DNA of 64,000 nt, taken from NCBI RefSeq assembly GCF_024172185.1, contig NZ_JAMZEC010000001.1:7099001-7163000 (forward strand). The letters are read 5' to 3'. The notes beneath the pieces are model-generated. The model was not told where the DNA came from. It made no database searches and saw nothing but the letters and a program-made list of their open reading frames with translations. Every line of letters starts with the position of its first letter. Position 1 is the first letter of the stretch. A program made the translations under genes and the position numbers. This document shows positions 8,703 to 16,649 of the stretch, one piece after another. The DNA is from Nonomuraea roseoviolacea subsp. carminata (GTDB lineage: Bacteria > Actinomycetota > Actinomycetes > Streptosporangiales > Streptosporangiaceae).

Positions 8703-9173
8703 GTGAGCACCAGCCATGTCGACGCCGTCACGTTCTCCGACCTGTCGAGAAACCCCCGGGCCGTCGCCGAGCGCGCGGCCCGCCTGGGACGTGTCCGGGT
8801 CACGCATCGGGACGCCCCCGACTTCTACCTCACGGCGGTGGACCGTGAGGAGGAGCGCGACCAGACGCTGGCCACGGCGTCCCGGCTTCTTCTCGCCTTG
8901 ATCAAACACGATCCCACCGCGCGCGCGTTGGTCCTCGCCATGCCTGAGGTCTTCCCCTGGGTGCGCCACCTTTCCCCGGAAGAGCTTCGCGCCTTCACCT
9001 TGGAACTGGTCGAGGCACTCTCCGATGCCGCGGAGCTGGACGTTGACGTCACCACTCAAGAGGTCATCGCAGGGTGGCGGGCGACCGCCCGGATCAAGGC
9101 TGACCCTGAACGCCATGCCGGGGCCCGCAAGCCGACCGAGGGTGACTTCGGTCCGGCGGAGGTCTCAGCGTGA
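8703..9173 (+). CDS. Prevent-host-death-like type II antitoxin
   Basis: The 156-residue product opens with AVTFSDLSRNPRAVAER, a Phd/YefM-like DNA-binding start, and ends with an all-helical half containing PWVRHLSPEELRAF and ADPERHA. I recognise this as the longer antitoxin of an actinobacterial pair whose partner is a small RelE-like toxin. GTG 8703 places the conserved domain near the N-terminus; the frame stays open to 8652, overlapping the preceding gene. Its stop overlaps the next start (GTGA at 9170), so the two were translationally coupled. Confidence 0.75.
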   Translation: MSTSHVDAVTFSDLSRNPRAVAERAARLGRVRVTHRDAPDFYLTAVDREEERDQTLATASRLLLALIKHDPTARALVLAMPEVFPWVRHLSPEELRAFTLELVEALSDAAELDVDVTTQEVIAGWRATARIKADPERHAGARKPTEGDFGPAEVSA

Positions 9174-9355
9174 GCCCGAAACACGGCGATCGCGTAACGG
9201 TGCCACCGCCCGATGACGAGTGGGACGTGCGGTTCCGTACCGGCGACGCGGTCAAGGGATGGGAAATGCTGTGCCCTCATGCCGTGGCAAGTCCTATGTC
9301 GAAGGCACGGCGCCCACTGCCACGCTCACAGAGCGGATCGATGACATCGCAATGA
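9170..9355 (+). pseudogene. Truncated toxin of the adjacent antitoxin
   Basis: The first 41 residues (GDRVTVPPPDDEWDVRF and KGWEMLC) match the N-terminus of the small RelE-like toxin normally paired with this antitoxin, usually about 110-130 residues long. After residue 41 similarity stops and 20 unrelated residues lead to a stop. An insertion-sequence end begins 32 bp later. The C-terminal catalytic half is absent, so the product is probably inactive. Confidence 0.7.
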
Positions 9356-9387
9356 TTGGCCACGGTGATTCCGGACAACCGTCCTAG

Positions 9388-9445
9388 GGCCTGTACGGAG
9401 TTGAGATCAGCGGATCCGCCCTCGGCCATCGTCATGGCGTGTGGA
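9388..9445 (+). mobile_element. Solo 5' end of an IS5-family element
   Basis: Sequence from 9388 (GGCCTGTACGGAGTTGAGAT) is nearly identical to the reverse complement of the right end of the intact IS at 44269-45341. A degenerate match continues to the transposase start region (ATGGCGTGTGG against ATGGCACGTGG). The preceding bases are CTAG, as at the other copies. Only about 60 bp remain, in the opposite orientation to the other two copies. Confidence 0.72.
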
Positions 9446-9478
9446 AACTTTCGGGATGTTCTTCGCGTCTCATGCATC

Positions 9479-10030
9479 ATGCATAAGATCGCGACGGCAG
9501 CCATCGCCGGTGTCGGCATCCTCGTCTTCTCGTCCGCCTGCGCCACGACGGAGGTGTCTGCTTCCCAGGCGTCGTGCGCGTTCACCTGGTCCAACATCAA
9601 CGACCGTGACGTCCTCACCGCGGTCTCCGAGGCGAGAACGTTGGCGAAAGATGAGAAGTGGGTCCCGTCCATGCGGGTGCTGCGGTCGGGTGTCGCGCAG
9701 GTGACCGGGGTGAGGCTCGACAACCCGCAGACGGCGATCACCTCGTTGGGCAAGCGGGTCGGCCAGTCGTTGGCACTGATCGGCCAGACGTATCCGTCCA
9801 AGGGCCGTCACGGTGAGAACTCTTTCGGCGCCGCGGGACGCTACGTCGTCTACCAGGTGGCGCCTCACCTGGTAGACGCCGACTTCGTCGTGGAGTGCGG
9901 CGGGAAGCGGCTCGGCTCGGGACACGCCACCTCCTGGCAGTACGGCGACTCCGGCGGGACGGCGGAGTGCGACGTCAAGACGGGGGACGACAGCCGCATC
10001 GCCCGCATGGCGACCGAGCTGGCCTGCTAG
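9479..10030 (+). CDS. Putative secreted lipoprotein, unknown function
   Basis: The 183-residue product starts at ATG 9479 with a short hydrophobic signal and a lipobox-like FSSAC, so it is probably processed by signal peptidase II and anchored outside the membrane. The mature part is Ser/Gly-rich with scattered cysteines and has no recognised family. The longer in-frame extension to 9356 runs back into the IS scar and is not plausible. The TAG stop is the last three bases of the CTAG at which the next IS begins. Confidence 0.65.
   Translation: MHKIATAAIAGVGILVFSSACATTEVSASQASCAFTWSNINDRDVLTAVSEARTLAKDEKWVPSMRVLRSGVAQVTGVRLDNPQTAITSLGKRVGQSLALIGQTYPSKGRHGENSFGAAGRYVVYQVAPHLVDADFVVECGGKRLGSGHATSWQYGDSGGTAECDVKTGDDSRIARMATELAC
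9847..9878. repeat. Perfect 13-bp inverted repeat inside the lipoprotein gene
   Basis: CGTCTACCAGGTG (9847-9859) is followed after six bases by its exact reverse complement (9866-9878). In the coding frame this gives the near-symmetric peptide VVYQVAPHLVDAD. Such a long perfect stem inside a gene is unexpected by chance and would form a strong mRNA hairpin. Confidence 0.75.
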
Positions 10031-10992
10031 AGCATGTACGGAGTTCTGATCTCTAGGCTGGCCGGAGGCTTCGGATCCATAGGACGGCCCCGCCTAGGTA
10101 CAGGCCGGCCAGATAGCTGTCGGGTGTCTTGTCGAACCGGAAAGCCAGCCCACGCCATTGTTTGATCCGGTTGATGCAGCGTTCGGCCGTGTTGTGCTGC
10201 TTGTAGAGATCGGGAACATGGGTGACCGGCCGGCCGCCGGCAGATCCGCGCTTCTTGCGGTTGGCCGCCTGGTCGGCCTTCTCCGGATAACCGCCTTGAT
10301 CCGGCGTCGACGCAGGTAGGCGCGGTTGCCGCGGCAGGAGTACGCCTTGTCCGCGGCCACCGCGCCCGGCCGATCGGCAGGCGGATCTTGATACGTTCCA
10401 GCACCGGGCGGAACTGCGGGCTGTCTCCGGCCTGACCGGCGGTCAGGACGAAGGACAGCGGACGGCATCGACCATCGGCCGCCAGATGCACCTTGCTGGT
10501 CAACCCGCCCCGGGAGCGGCCCAGCTTGGCAGCCTTCAACCGGAACCGGTATCGGCGTCGCAGCCGTCGCCGCTCGTTCCTCTCGTCGTCCCCGTCGTCG
10601 TTGTCCCTGCTCTGTTCGTCGCCGGGGTTGCCGTCAACGGCGTTTTGCCCCTTTGGCGTAGCCCTTTCCTGCTCGACGGCTTCTTCCAGCGCTGCGCTCA
10701 GCTCACCGTCCAAGACCATCCCGGCGGCATGAGGTGGGTGCGGGCGGTGGTGGAGTCGACGCTGACCAGGTCGAGGTCGGCCTGCCCCCGGGCTGCGGCC
10801 TCGCTGATCACGGCTTGCATCAGCCGCTCGAACACGCCGTCCCGCGCCCAGGAGCGGGACCGGTCGTAGGCGGTGGACCATGGCCCGTACTCCTTCGGCA
10901 GGTCACGCCACGGGCTGCCGGTACGAAACCGCCACATCACCGCGTTGAACAGCCGCCGCGGATCCGGGATCGGGCCCCGCTCACCCGGCGCA
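10031..10992 (-). mobile_element. Degraded IS5-family element, right end missing
   Basis: The left end (GCATGTACGGAGTTCTGATCT, starting just after CTAG) and the body are homologous to the intact copy at 44269-45341. Homology stops at about 10990, before the transposase start and right inverted repeat. The flanking sequence to about 11060 resembles neither the IS nor a recognisable gene. Confidence 0.8.
10058..10985 (-). pseudogene. IS5-family transposase, frameshifted and truncated
   Basis: The N-terminal part (GERGPIP, NAVMWRFRTGSPWRDLP, VDSTTART) lies in one frame. A one-base deletion after THL then moves it to another frame (AKLGRSRGGLTSKVHL), and a second indel after RLPIGR displaces the ADKAYSCRGNR segment. 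The start codon is lost with the right end. It cannot make active enzyme. Confidence 0.8.
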
Positions 10993-11069
10993 CCACCGCC
11001 TCGGCTATGACGCTCTTTTCACCAGACGGACACACTCCGGACAGGCTCTTTCGGCCGTGACCGCGAAGA

Positions 11070-11456
11070 CTAGGACCACCCACAGACGGGCAGCGGGTGC
11101 GCCACTGCCCCGCATACAGCGACGGGCGGCGTCTCGGGTTGTACAGCATGCTTGACAGCGTCGCGGCTCGGGCCGGACAAGCCGAGCCGGAATGGGCGCT
11201 CTGGCTCGCCGGGTTCCGATGGCCAGGCATAGATGAGCAGGTCATCCCAGTGCACAGGCCACCGTTGAACTCCGTTCGGGATGTCGAGAGCAGCTACGTC
11301 GAGCTTCAGAAGCGCAAGAGTGTCGTTGCGCAGGACGCCGACGATCTTTCCGCGCTGCCCCATCAGCCACGCGCCGTATGCGCGTGTGCGTGCGGGACTA
11401 TGGAGCAGGTCAATGATCTTGGCTCTGCCTCCGATGGCTGCGCGGTGATTTGTCAT
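11070..11456 (-). CDS. Hypothetical protein, second gene of a coupled pair
   Basis: The 128-residue product starts at ATG 11456, which overlaps the stop of the upstream gene (ATGA). It contains LMGQRGKIVGVLRNDTLALLKLDVAAL and WDDLLIYAWP, a compact alpha/beta protein without signal or membrane helix, and no family was recognised. The last 40 residues are low complexity. It is co-translated with the 11453-11833 gene and divergent from an XRE regulator, which suggests a regulated two-gene cassette. Confidence 0.6.
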   Translation of the reverse strand: MTNHRAAIGGRAKIIDLLHSPARTRAYGAWLMGQRGKIVGVLRNDTLALLKLDVAALDIPNGVQRWPVHWDDLLIYAWPSEPGEPERPFRLGLSGPSRDAVKHAVQPETPPVAVCGAVAHPLPVCGWS

Positions 11457-11833
11457 TGTTTGGGCTCGGCGATGACCGTGGACAGTGGGTGGTTCGCGCG
11501 GAGGTCGGCGTACCGGAAGGCGATGCGGCGGGCGGCACGAGCCGGCTCGACAGCGGGATGCCAGGCGTAGATCACGCGCTTGCGGTCGGCGTCCCAGCCT
11601 GTCCGCCACCAGTAGCGTTCACCGTCGCACCACACCACCAGACTGACCCAGACCGACACCAGCGCCAGCCCGTACCCAATGTGTACGTCGGCCAGGATTC
11701 CCACCCCGCTCAGCTCGGCGCGAAGTTCTTCGGCGGCATCGTTCGCGGCCGATGACCTGGCATCCGAAGCCGTGCGCCGACTCCCGGATCGCATCTCCAC
11801 TCTCGGGACCGGGACGCCTCTAGAGTTCTCCAT
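11453..11833 (-). CDS. Hypothetical protein, paralogue of 16153-16488
   Basis: The 126-residue product starts at ATG 11833, eight bases after GGAGG. The core (DVHIGYGLALVSVWVSLVVWC, WWRTGWD, YAWHP, AARRIAFRYADLR) is strongly similar to the product of 16153-16488, which occupies the same position in a second two-gene cassette. The arrangement is typical of small actinobacterial proteins that travel with XRE regulators. Function is unknown. Confidence 0.7.
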   Translation of the reverse strand: MENSRGVPVPRVEMRSGSRRTASDARSSAANDAAEELRAELSGVGILADVHIGYGLALVSVWVSLVVWCDGERYWWRTGWDADRKRVIYAWHPAVEPARAARRIAFRYADLRANHPLSTVIAEPKQ

Positions 11834-11859
11834 GGGTCGCACCTCCAGTGTGCGATCAA

Positions 11860-11894
11860 GGGACCCGTACGGCGTGCGCGCGCCTACGGGTCCC
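11860..11894. promoter_or_regulatory. Palindromic operator candidate between divergent genes
   Basis: GGGACCCGTA (11860-11869) and its exact reverse complement TACGGGTCCC (11885-11894) are separated by 15 bp. They lie in the 170-bp gap between the coupled gene pair and the XRE regulator. A further half-site-like GCGGGTCCCC occurs near 11972. This is the expected place for autoregulation by the XRE protein. Confidence 0.6.
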
Positions 11895-12003
11895 GCTCGT
11901 GTGCAGCACTCTCATGAGATCGCCGAGGCGTCTCCCATCGGCAGTTCGAGTAGGGGAGACTGGGGGAGACACGCGGGTCCCCCGAGTTCCCGAGGTGCAT
12001 GCC

Positions 12004-13233
12004 ATGGACAGCGTTCCGGCCTGGGCCGCACGGCTACGTGCCGCAAGGCGCGGCAAGTTGTGGACGCAGCGGGAGATGGCCAAGCAGCTTGCCGAGGCCG
12101 CTGACAGCCGCACCCGCGCCCGGCTGCCCGAACGGGAATCCCTCACACGGATGATCAAGGACTGGGAAGCGGGCAGGCACCAGCCCAAGGATCCCTACCG
12201 AGTGCTCTACTGCCGGGTGTTCGGCATGGAGGAAGCCGAGTTGTTCGGCGCTGAGGCCAGCGGCGCGGTCTCTCGTGTGTCTTTCGACGGGGATGAGATT
12301 GAAGCGCTGGAGCTGACCCGGCGTGTCGCTGCAAGCGACGTGGGCGCCGAGACGCTCGACCGGCTGGAGGCAGCCGTTGACGACCTCGCGACCGCCTATC
12401 CGGTGACCCCGCCGCCCGAACTGCTCAACCGGGTCCGCCGGCACCTGTCCTACGTCTCGCATCTCTTCGACGCCAAGAAGACGCTCCACGAGCATCGACG
12501 TCTTCTCGCGGTCGGCGGCTGGCTGTCATTGCTCACCTCCACGTGCCATATCGACCTTCGGCAGTTCCGGGCGGCGAGCACATGGTTGCGGACAGCCTCC
12601 CAGTTGGCCGGCCACGCCGAGCATTCCGAGATCGCGGCATGGTGTCTGGAGACGGAGGCATGGCAGGCTGTCACGATCGGCGACTACCGCCGTGCTCTGA
12701 GCCTCTCCCAGGGCGCGCAGACGATCGCGCCACGCGGTAGCTCCGTCTACATACAAGCGACCGCTCAGGAGGGGCGGGCATGGGCCCGACTGGGAGCCGG
12801 TCCGGAGACCCGGGACTCGCTGCGCCGCGTTGACCGGCTCGTCGCGCCCCTGCCGATGCCCGAGCGGCCCGAGCACCATTACCGCTACGACCCTTCCAAG
12901 AGGGACGCCTATGTCGCGACCACACTTTCCTGGCTCGGGGACCCGGCGGCCGAGAGGTACGCAAGGCAAGTGCTCACCCGTCTGGAGTCCGCTGCCGATG
13001 GCACGGTTCGCGCGAGGAGGGCAGTCTCCGCCCGGCTCGACCTCGCGCTCGCTCTGCTGGCCGCTGACCAGCCAGACGAGGCAGGGCAGATCACGCTTGC
13101 TGCCCTTACCAGCGGGTCCCTGGTGCCATCCAGCTATTGGCGAGCACGAGAGGTGATCAACGCCATCGAGGCGCGCCGTGTCCCCGAAGCCGGAGAATTG
13201 CGCGAGGCGTACCGGGAACTGGCCGGCACTTAA
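12004..13233 (+). CDS. XRE-type regulator with helical C-terminal repeat domain
   Basis: The 409-residue product has an N-terminal helix-turn-helix (LRAARRGKLWTQREMAKQLAEAA, then MIKDWEAGRHQPKDPYRVLYCRVFGM) followed by a long all-helical region resembling tetratricopeptide repeats. This architecture is common in Streptomyces-type regulators that sense small peptides or other signals. ATG 12004 has GAGG eight bases upstream; the in-frame extension to 11848 crosses the operator and was rejected. It is divergent from the 11453-11833/11070-11456 cassette. Confidence 0.78.
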   Translation: MDSVPAWAARLRAARRGKLWTQREMAKQLAEAADSRTRARLPERESLTRMIKDWEAGRHQPKDPYRVLYCRVFGMEEAELFGAEASGAVSRVSFDGDEIEALELTRRVAASDVGAETLDRLEAAVDDLATAYPVTPPPELLNRVRRHLSYVSHLFDAKKTLHEHRRLLAVGGWLSLLTSTCHIDLRQFRAASTWLRTASQLAGHAEHSEIAAWCLETEAWQAVTIGDYRRALSLSQGAQTIAPRGSSVYIQATAQEGRAWARLGAGPETRDSLRRVDRLVAPLPMPERPEHHYRYDPSKRDAYVATTLSWLGDPAAERYARQVLTRLESAADGTVRARRAVSARLDLALALLAADQPDEAGQITLAALTSGSLVPSSYWRAREVINAIEARRVPEAGELREAYRELAGT

Positions 13234-13288
13234 ACAGAACACAAGGGGAAGCCCCGCGTCGATGGTTGCGAGCCTCCCCTTCGCAAGA

Positions 13289-13807
13289 TCACGGGGAGAG
13301 ATAGAGGCTTGCACGCTGCGCCTGCCCTCGTGCGGCCGCATCCAGCACCTGTTGCGAGGCTGCATTCATGAACTCTTGGAGAGCGATGAGTGCTTGATCA
13401 CGGCCAGCGTTTAGCTCCGTCTGATCTGCCGAGGAATAGATCCTCCACGCGGCATCTAGCGCCTGGGTGGCGAGGTGATTCAGTGCCGGGTCCGCTGTGA
13501 CGAGCTGGAGTCTGAACAGCGCAGACTTGGCGCTCGCTCGCCGCGCGAACGAGACCTCACGTGCCGCCACATCCGCCGGCCCGTCAGGATCCTCCTTGTG
13601 CTGATGCCACCGATCGTTTTGACTATAGCGATACGACGTCAGGGCGTCGGCGAAGGTGCTGTAGGTAGCCAGCCGTTCCTGCCACAAGCGCTCATCCCAC
13701 GCATATCGCCTAGCCTGCCGGGCGGTACGTAGCTGGAAGACATAGGTGGCTGAAGCGCCTAACAGCGTACCGGCGATCGCGATCAGACTTGCTAGAGCGT
13801 TCCCCAT
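13289..13807 (-). CDS. Hypothetical membrane-anchored protein
   Basis: The 172-residue product has one N-terminal hydrophobic helix (about residues 4-24) followed by a helical, charged cytoplasmic-type region rich in Gln, Arg and Ala. No family was recognised. Its size and one-helix topology resemble small proteins often found on actinobacterial integrated elements, including the gene at 45516-46016, but sequence similarity between them is weak. Confidence 0.6.
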   Translation of the reverse strand: MGNALASLIAIAGTLLGASATYVFQLRTARQARRYAWDERLWQERLATYSTFADALTSYRYSQNDRWHQHKEDPDGPADVAAREVSFARRASAKSALFRLQLVTADPALNHLATQALDAAWRIYSSADQTELNAGRDQALIALQEFMNAASQQVLDAAARGQAQRASLYLSP

Positions 13808-14197
13808 CTCACCAGTGGAGCACGAGCGAGGCTCTGGCCGCCGCCCCTCTTCAGGAGTTCGATTGACTTAGCAGGAGATGGCCGCTCTCTACGCGCACTT
13901 TCGTTCAATCCCGCGAGCAGTGGCGATGCGCTAGCGTGGGCCAGTTCGGCCCAGAAAGGCTCCGTGTGGTGGAGGCCGCACAGCGTCAGGAAAGTGGTAT
14001 CAATGCGCGATTCGATCAGGCGCTTGTGCCGGTGGAAGCATCGATGCTGGTCTTCAGCAGGTGAGCCGTGAAGGCGGATGAGGTGTACTGGACCCGTGCT
14101 CTAGTCCGTAGGGAACGCGGGAACAGCCAGCGTCTCTTCCTGGTCTACCCCCAGCCCCAACCGTCCGTAAGCATCCATTGGACGGCGAGAAGCCAAT
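13808..14197. other. Intergenic stretch without a supported gene
   Basis: This 390-bp gap between two minus-strand membrane-protein genes has lower GC than the genome core. A short plus-strand frame from GTG 14069 reads VKADEVYWTRALV, but it has no family match. Nothing else can be supported. Confidence 0.45.
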
Positions 14198-14839
14198 TTA
14201 TGGCCAAAGTAAATGGGTACCAACCATGAGAGCACGCAGGAATTTATTCTTTGGGCCAGACATGATTTTAAAGAGGTATATCTGTGCGGCTACGATACTC
14301 CCAGCCAAGCCGACGAGCGTTCCCCATGTCGCCGTGTCTCCGATCACACCTAGGACATCCCATCCGAGAGGATGTGGCTTCCCGCGTACTTTTGTAAGCT
14401 CCCACGCCACCGCAGAGACTCCGAGAAGTGTTCCATAGATCGCGCCCACTCCTGCACGCTGTGCAACTAATTGCACCATTCTCCGCGCATCCGCTGATCG
14501 GGTCAGTCGCAAGGCGGCGGTTGCGACAGCGGTCAGAGTGCCTATGGAAACCGATATAGGAATACCGACGGCACTCCCTATCAGGGCTTTGACTACAGTA
14601 AGATGCGATTGATTTCCTGGGTTAACCACAACATTTGAAAATGCGTATCCCAGAACGTTAACGGCTAGGAACAGCAAGAGTGCTACCGCGTTCGTTGGGT
14701 ACAGCTCGCCCGCGCCGGGTGTGCCCATATCGTCCGTTTCATCCGGACTGATACGCGACCCTGCATCCTCTGATTTCCGGACCTGGGCAGTGACTTGCGG
14801 CCTTCTCCTGCTTCTGCGGCTTCGATCGCCCTTGCCCAT
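14198..14839 (-). CDS. Hypothetical membrane protein on low-GC DNA
   Basis: The 213-residue product (ATG 14839) has a basic N-terminus of about 45 residues and then roughly four hydrophobic segments (near residues 50-70, 85-110, 130-150 and 165-190). No family was recognised. The gene and its flanks use noticeably more A/T-ending codons than the glg or sugar genes in this window, which points to horizontal acquisition. Confidence 0.6.
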   Translation of the reverse strand: MGKGDRSRRSRRRPQVTAQVRKSEDAGSRISPDETDDMGTPGAGELYPTNAVALLLFLAVNVLGYAFSNVVVNPGNQSHLTVVKALIGSAVGIPISVSIGTLTAVATAALRLTRSADARRMVQLVAQRAGVGAIYGTLLGVSAVAWELTKVRGKPHPLGWDVLGVIGDTATWGTLVGLAGSIVAAQIYLFKIMSGPKNKFLRALMVGTHLLWP

Positions 14840-14894
14840 GCATCATTCCCTTGATCATTGGATGTGGCGAAAGGCAGTCCAGACTCAAGGCTAG

Positions 14895-15310
14895 CCAAAC
14901 CGTTGCAGCACCCATAGTCCCTTTCTTGTCATGCCAGGACCGCTTTTGCCGTTCGGCCTTGTGCTCTGCCGGGCGGCGGCTCCGAGCGTGCGGGCGACTA
15001 GTCGTCCGATAGGGGTGGCCAGGTCGATCTCTCCAGTGACGGTGGCGAGTCGATGCCGCGCCGGTCGGCTAGGTCGATGACGTCTTCCAACTCGCCTGGG
15101 ATCCTGTCGCCTGTCCACACGCCAGCATATGATCGCGTCTACCGTTCGGGCTTGGATGCCGCCGAGAAGTCGTTGCCGCGCAGGGCACGGGCTTACGGAG
15201 CGCGCGCTGACGTCGTTGTCGGAGTAGACGCCGACGGCCTGCCAGTCTCGGTGTATACCGGGGCTCGGCAGTCGGCTTCGTGGCGGGCAGCCTTCCGCAA
15301 AGTCACATAA
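14895..15310 (-). pseudogene. Serine recombinase remnant with two frameshifts
   Basis: Three consecutive minus-strand segments in three frames match the catalytic domain of large serine recombinases: GVYSDNDVSARS with VDAIICWRVDR, then GELEDVIDLADRRGI, then LATVTGEIDLATP with GRLVARTLGAAARQ. The catalytic-serine start and the DNA-binding C-terminus are both missing. It marks the site of an old integrative element. Confidence 0.8.
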
Positions 15311-15529
15311 ACCCACGCTCGTAGGGACCGGGGTTTTTGGTCCGGTGGGCATCATTTCCACCGGTGAGTGACTGATGAATCTGGACACTCCGTGCTGACG
15401 ACCGCGGATATGTCGTCCGGTGGCTGTCTCTCGGAAGACGCGGATGAGGGAAGATCGAAAAGTGGATCGGGTACGTCGGGGCGCTGTATAGATGCATCGA
15501 TGAGGCGACGCGGTGGACGAGGAGTCGTG

Positions 15530-15829
15530 ATGACCGAGCGGACCGCTTGGAAGGACCTCAGGGACCAGCGGATGGCTGAGCCAGGTGCGGCTGAAGCCTT
15601 CGAGGCGGCCCGCCTTGCCTTTGAGCTCGGTCGGACGGTACGGCAGATGCGGGAAGCCCGTGGGTGGAGCCTGAGTGAGTTGGCCGGTGTGGCTGACATG
15701 ACGCAGTCGGCGGTGGCGAGCGTCGAAGCCGGTGGCACTGTGCCGACGTTGCCGGTTCTTGAGCGCCTGGCCAGGGCTCTGGACGCTGATCTGGAGGTAC
15801 GCATCAGCCCACGCGCTCCAGCAGCGTGA
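15530..15829 (+). CDS. XRE-family antitoxin-like protein (HigA type), no toxin gene
   Basis: The 99-residue product (ATG 15530, GGAG five bases upstream) has the WKDLRDQRMAEP leader and the HTH segment TVRQMREARGWSLSELAGVADMTQSAVASVEAG of actinobacterial HigA-type antitoxins. These normally follow a RelE/HigB-type toxin gene by a few bases. Here the upstream 220 bp hold no toxin, only the recombinase remnant, so this is an orphan. A decayed fragment of a sister copy lies at 8333-8406. Confidence 0.78.
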   Translation: MTERTAWKDLRDQRMAEPGAAEAFEAARLAFELGRTVRQMREARGWSLSELAGVADMTQSAVASVEAGGTVPTLPVLERLARALDADLEVRISPRAPAA

Positions 15830-15943
15830 TCTGATTCATGTGTGCAACCTGCTATCACCAGCAGGCTCCGGAAAATCAGTCTGCCGCCCCGCTTCCGATG
15901 CTCGGGCTTGGAGGCCTCCGCTCCAGGTCGGGTTGCCATCGGA

Positions 15944-16156
15944 TTAACGGATTACCCGGGGGGAGCGCGACTTCTGGAGCCTGATCTCAGCCTGAAGGTT
16001 CCCGGCCAGTTCCCGCAAGGTCGCTCCGCAGCGGACATTGGAGAGCCCGCTGCCGCTCGGCACGAGGGTGACTCGGTATGCGACCCAGCCGCCGGCCATG
16101 TCGGTGATGTGCCACCCGGGGAACCTGCTGAGCACTTGTTGCATGGTCAGGTTCAT
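15944..16156 (-). CDS. Small hypothetical protein, second gene of a coupled pair
   Basis: The 70-residue product starts at ATG 16156, overlapping the upstream stop (ATGA). It contains PGWHITDMAGGWVAYRV and TLRELAGNLQAEI, which reads like a small globular alpha/beta domain. It is in the same relative position as 11070-11456 in the other cassette but is not clearly similar to it. Longer in-frame upstream sequence belongs to the neighbouring gene's shadow. Confidence 0.62.
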   Translation of the reverse strand: MNLTMQQVLSRFPGWHITDMAGGWVAYRVTLVPSGSGLSNVRCGATLRELAGNLQAEIRLQKSRSPRVIR

Positions 16157-16488
16157 GGCTGCACGTCTGCTATGAGCCCCGAGTGCGGATGCGATCTGCG
16201 CAGCTCCGCGTAGCGCAGGGCGACGCGCCGTGCTGCTCTTTCTGGCTCTGAGAGCGGGTGCCACGCATAGACGGCGCGCTTCCGCCCTGGCTCCCAGCCC
16301 GTACGCCACCAGAAGGCGTCATGGTGGCACCAGACGATGAGCCCGACCCAGACAGAGATGAGTGCGATGCCGTAACCGTCGTGCACGTCGCTGGAGATGT
16401 TCAGGTGGATCAACTCTCGCTGCAGTTGCTGGGCCGCGTCCAGCGATGTGACGACCTGTGGGCCGGGGAGCGCGTGCTGCGGGTACAT
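16153..16488 (-). CDS. Hypothetical protein, paralogue of 11453-11833
   Basis: The 111-residue product (ATG 16488, after GGAGG) shares the core DVHDGYGIALISVWVGLIVWC, WWRTGW, YAWHP and AARRVALRYAELR with the product of 11453-11833. Its stop overlaps the start of the 70-residue gene. It is divergent from the HTH/DUF5919 gene, so both copies of this family sit head-to-head with a regulator. Function is unknown. Confidence 0.7.
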   Translation of the reverse strand: MYPQHALPGPQVVTSLDAAQQLQRELIHLNISSDVHDGYGIALISVWVGLIVWCHHDAFWWRTGWEPGRKRAVYAWHPLSEPERAARRVALRYAELRRSHPHSGLIADVQP

Positions 16489-16573
16489 CCACCTACCTCC
16501 GGTGACTTCGGTGCCAGTACGGCCAAGTGAAGCCAGATGGGCGGGACCTTTGAACTTCGCCGCTGCCCGTTGT

Positions 16574-16626
16574 CGGGACGTGTTGAGTCACAGAGAAACG
16601 TCCCGAGACGGCCTTGAAACGTCCCG
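16574..16626. promoter_or_regulatory. Repeated ACGTCCCG operator-like motif
   Basis: CGGGACGT (16574-16581) is inverted relative to ACGTCCCG (16598-16605). The latter sits in GAAACGTCCCG, which repeats exactly at 16616-16626, 21 bp downstream. Two direct copies on the same helical face plus one inverted copy, 24-76 bp before the GTG start at 16650, look like binding sites for the HTH protein encoded there. Confidence 0.6.
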
Positions 16627-16649
16627 GGCGTTAACGTCCACTGGAGTGC

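Noticed and set aside
10990..11060. Right end of the first IS5 copy
   Set aside because: Comparison with the intact copy shows that homology stops near 10990; no CCGTACAGGCC-type terminal repeat follows.
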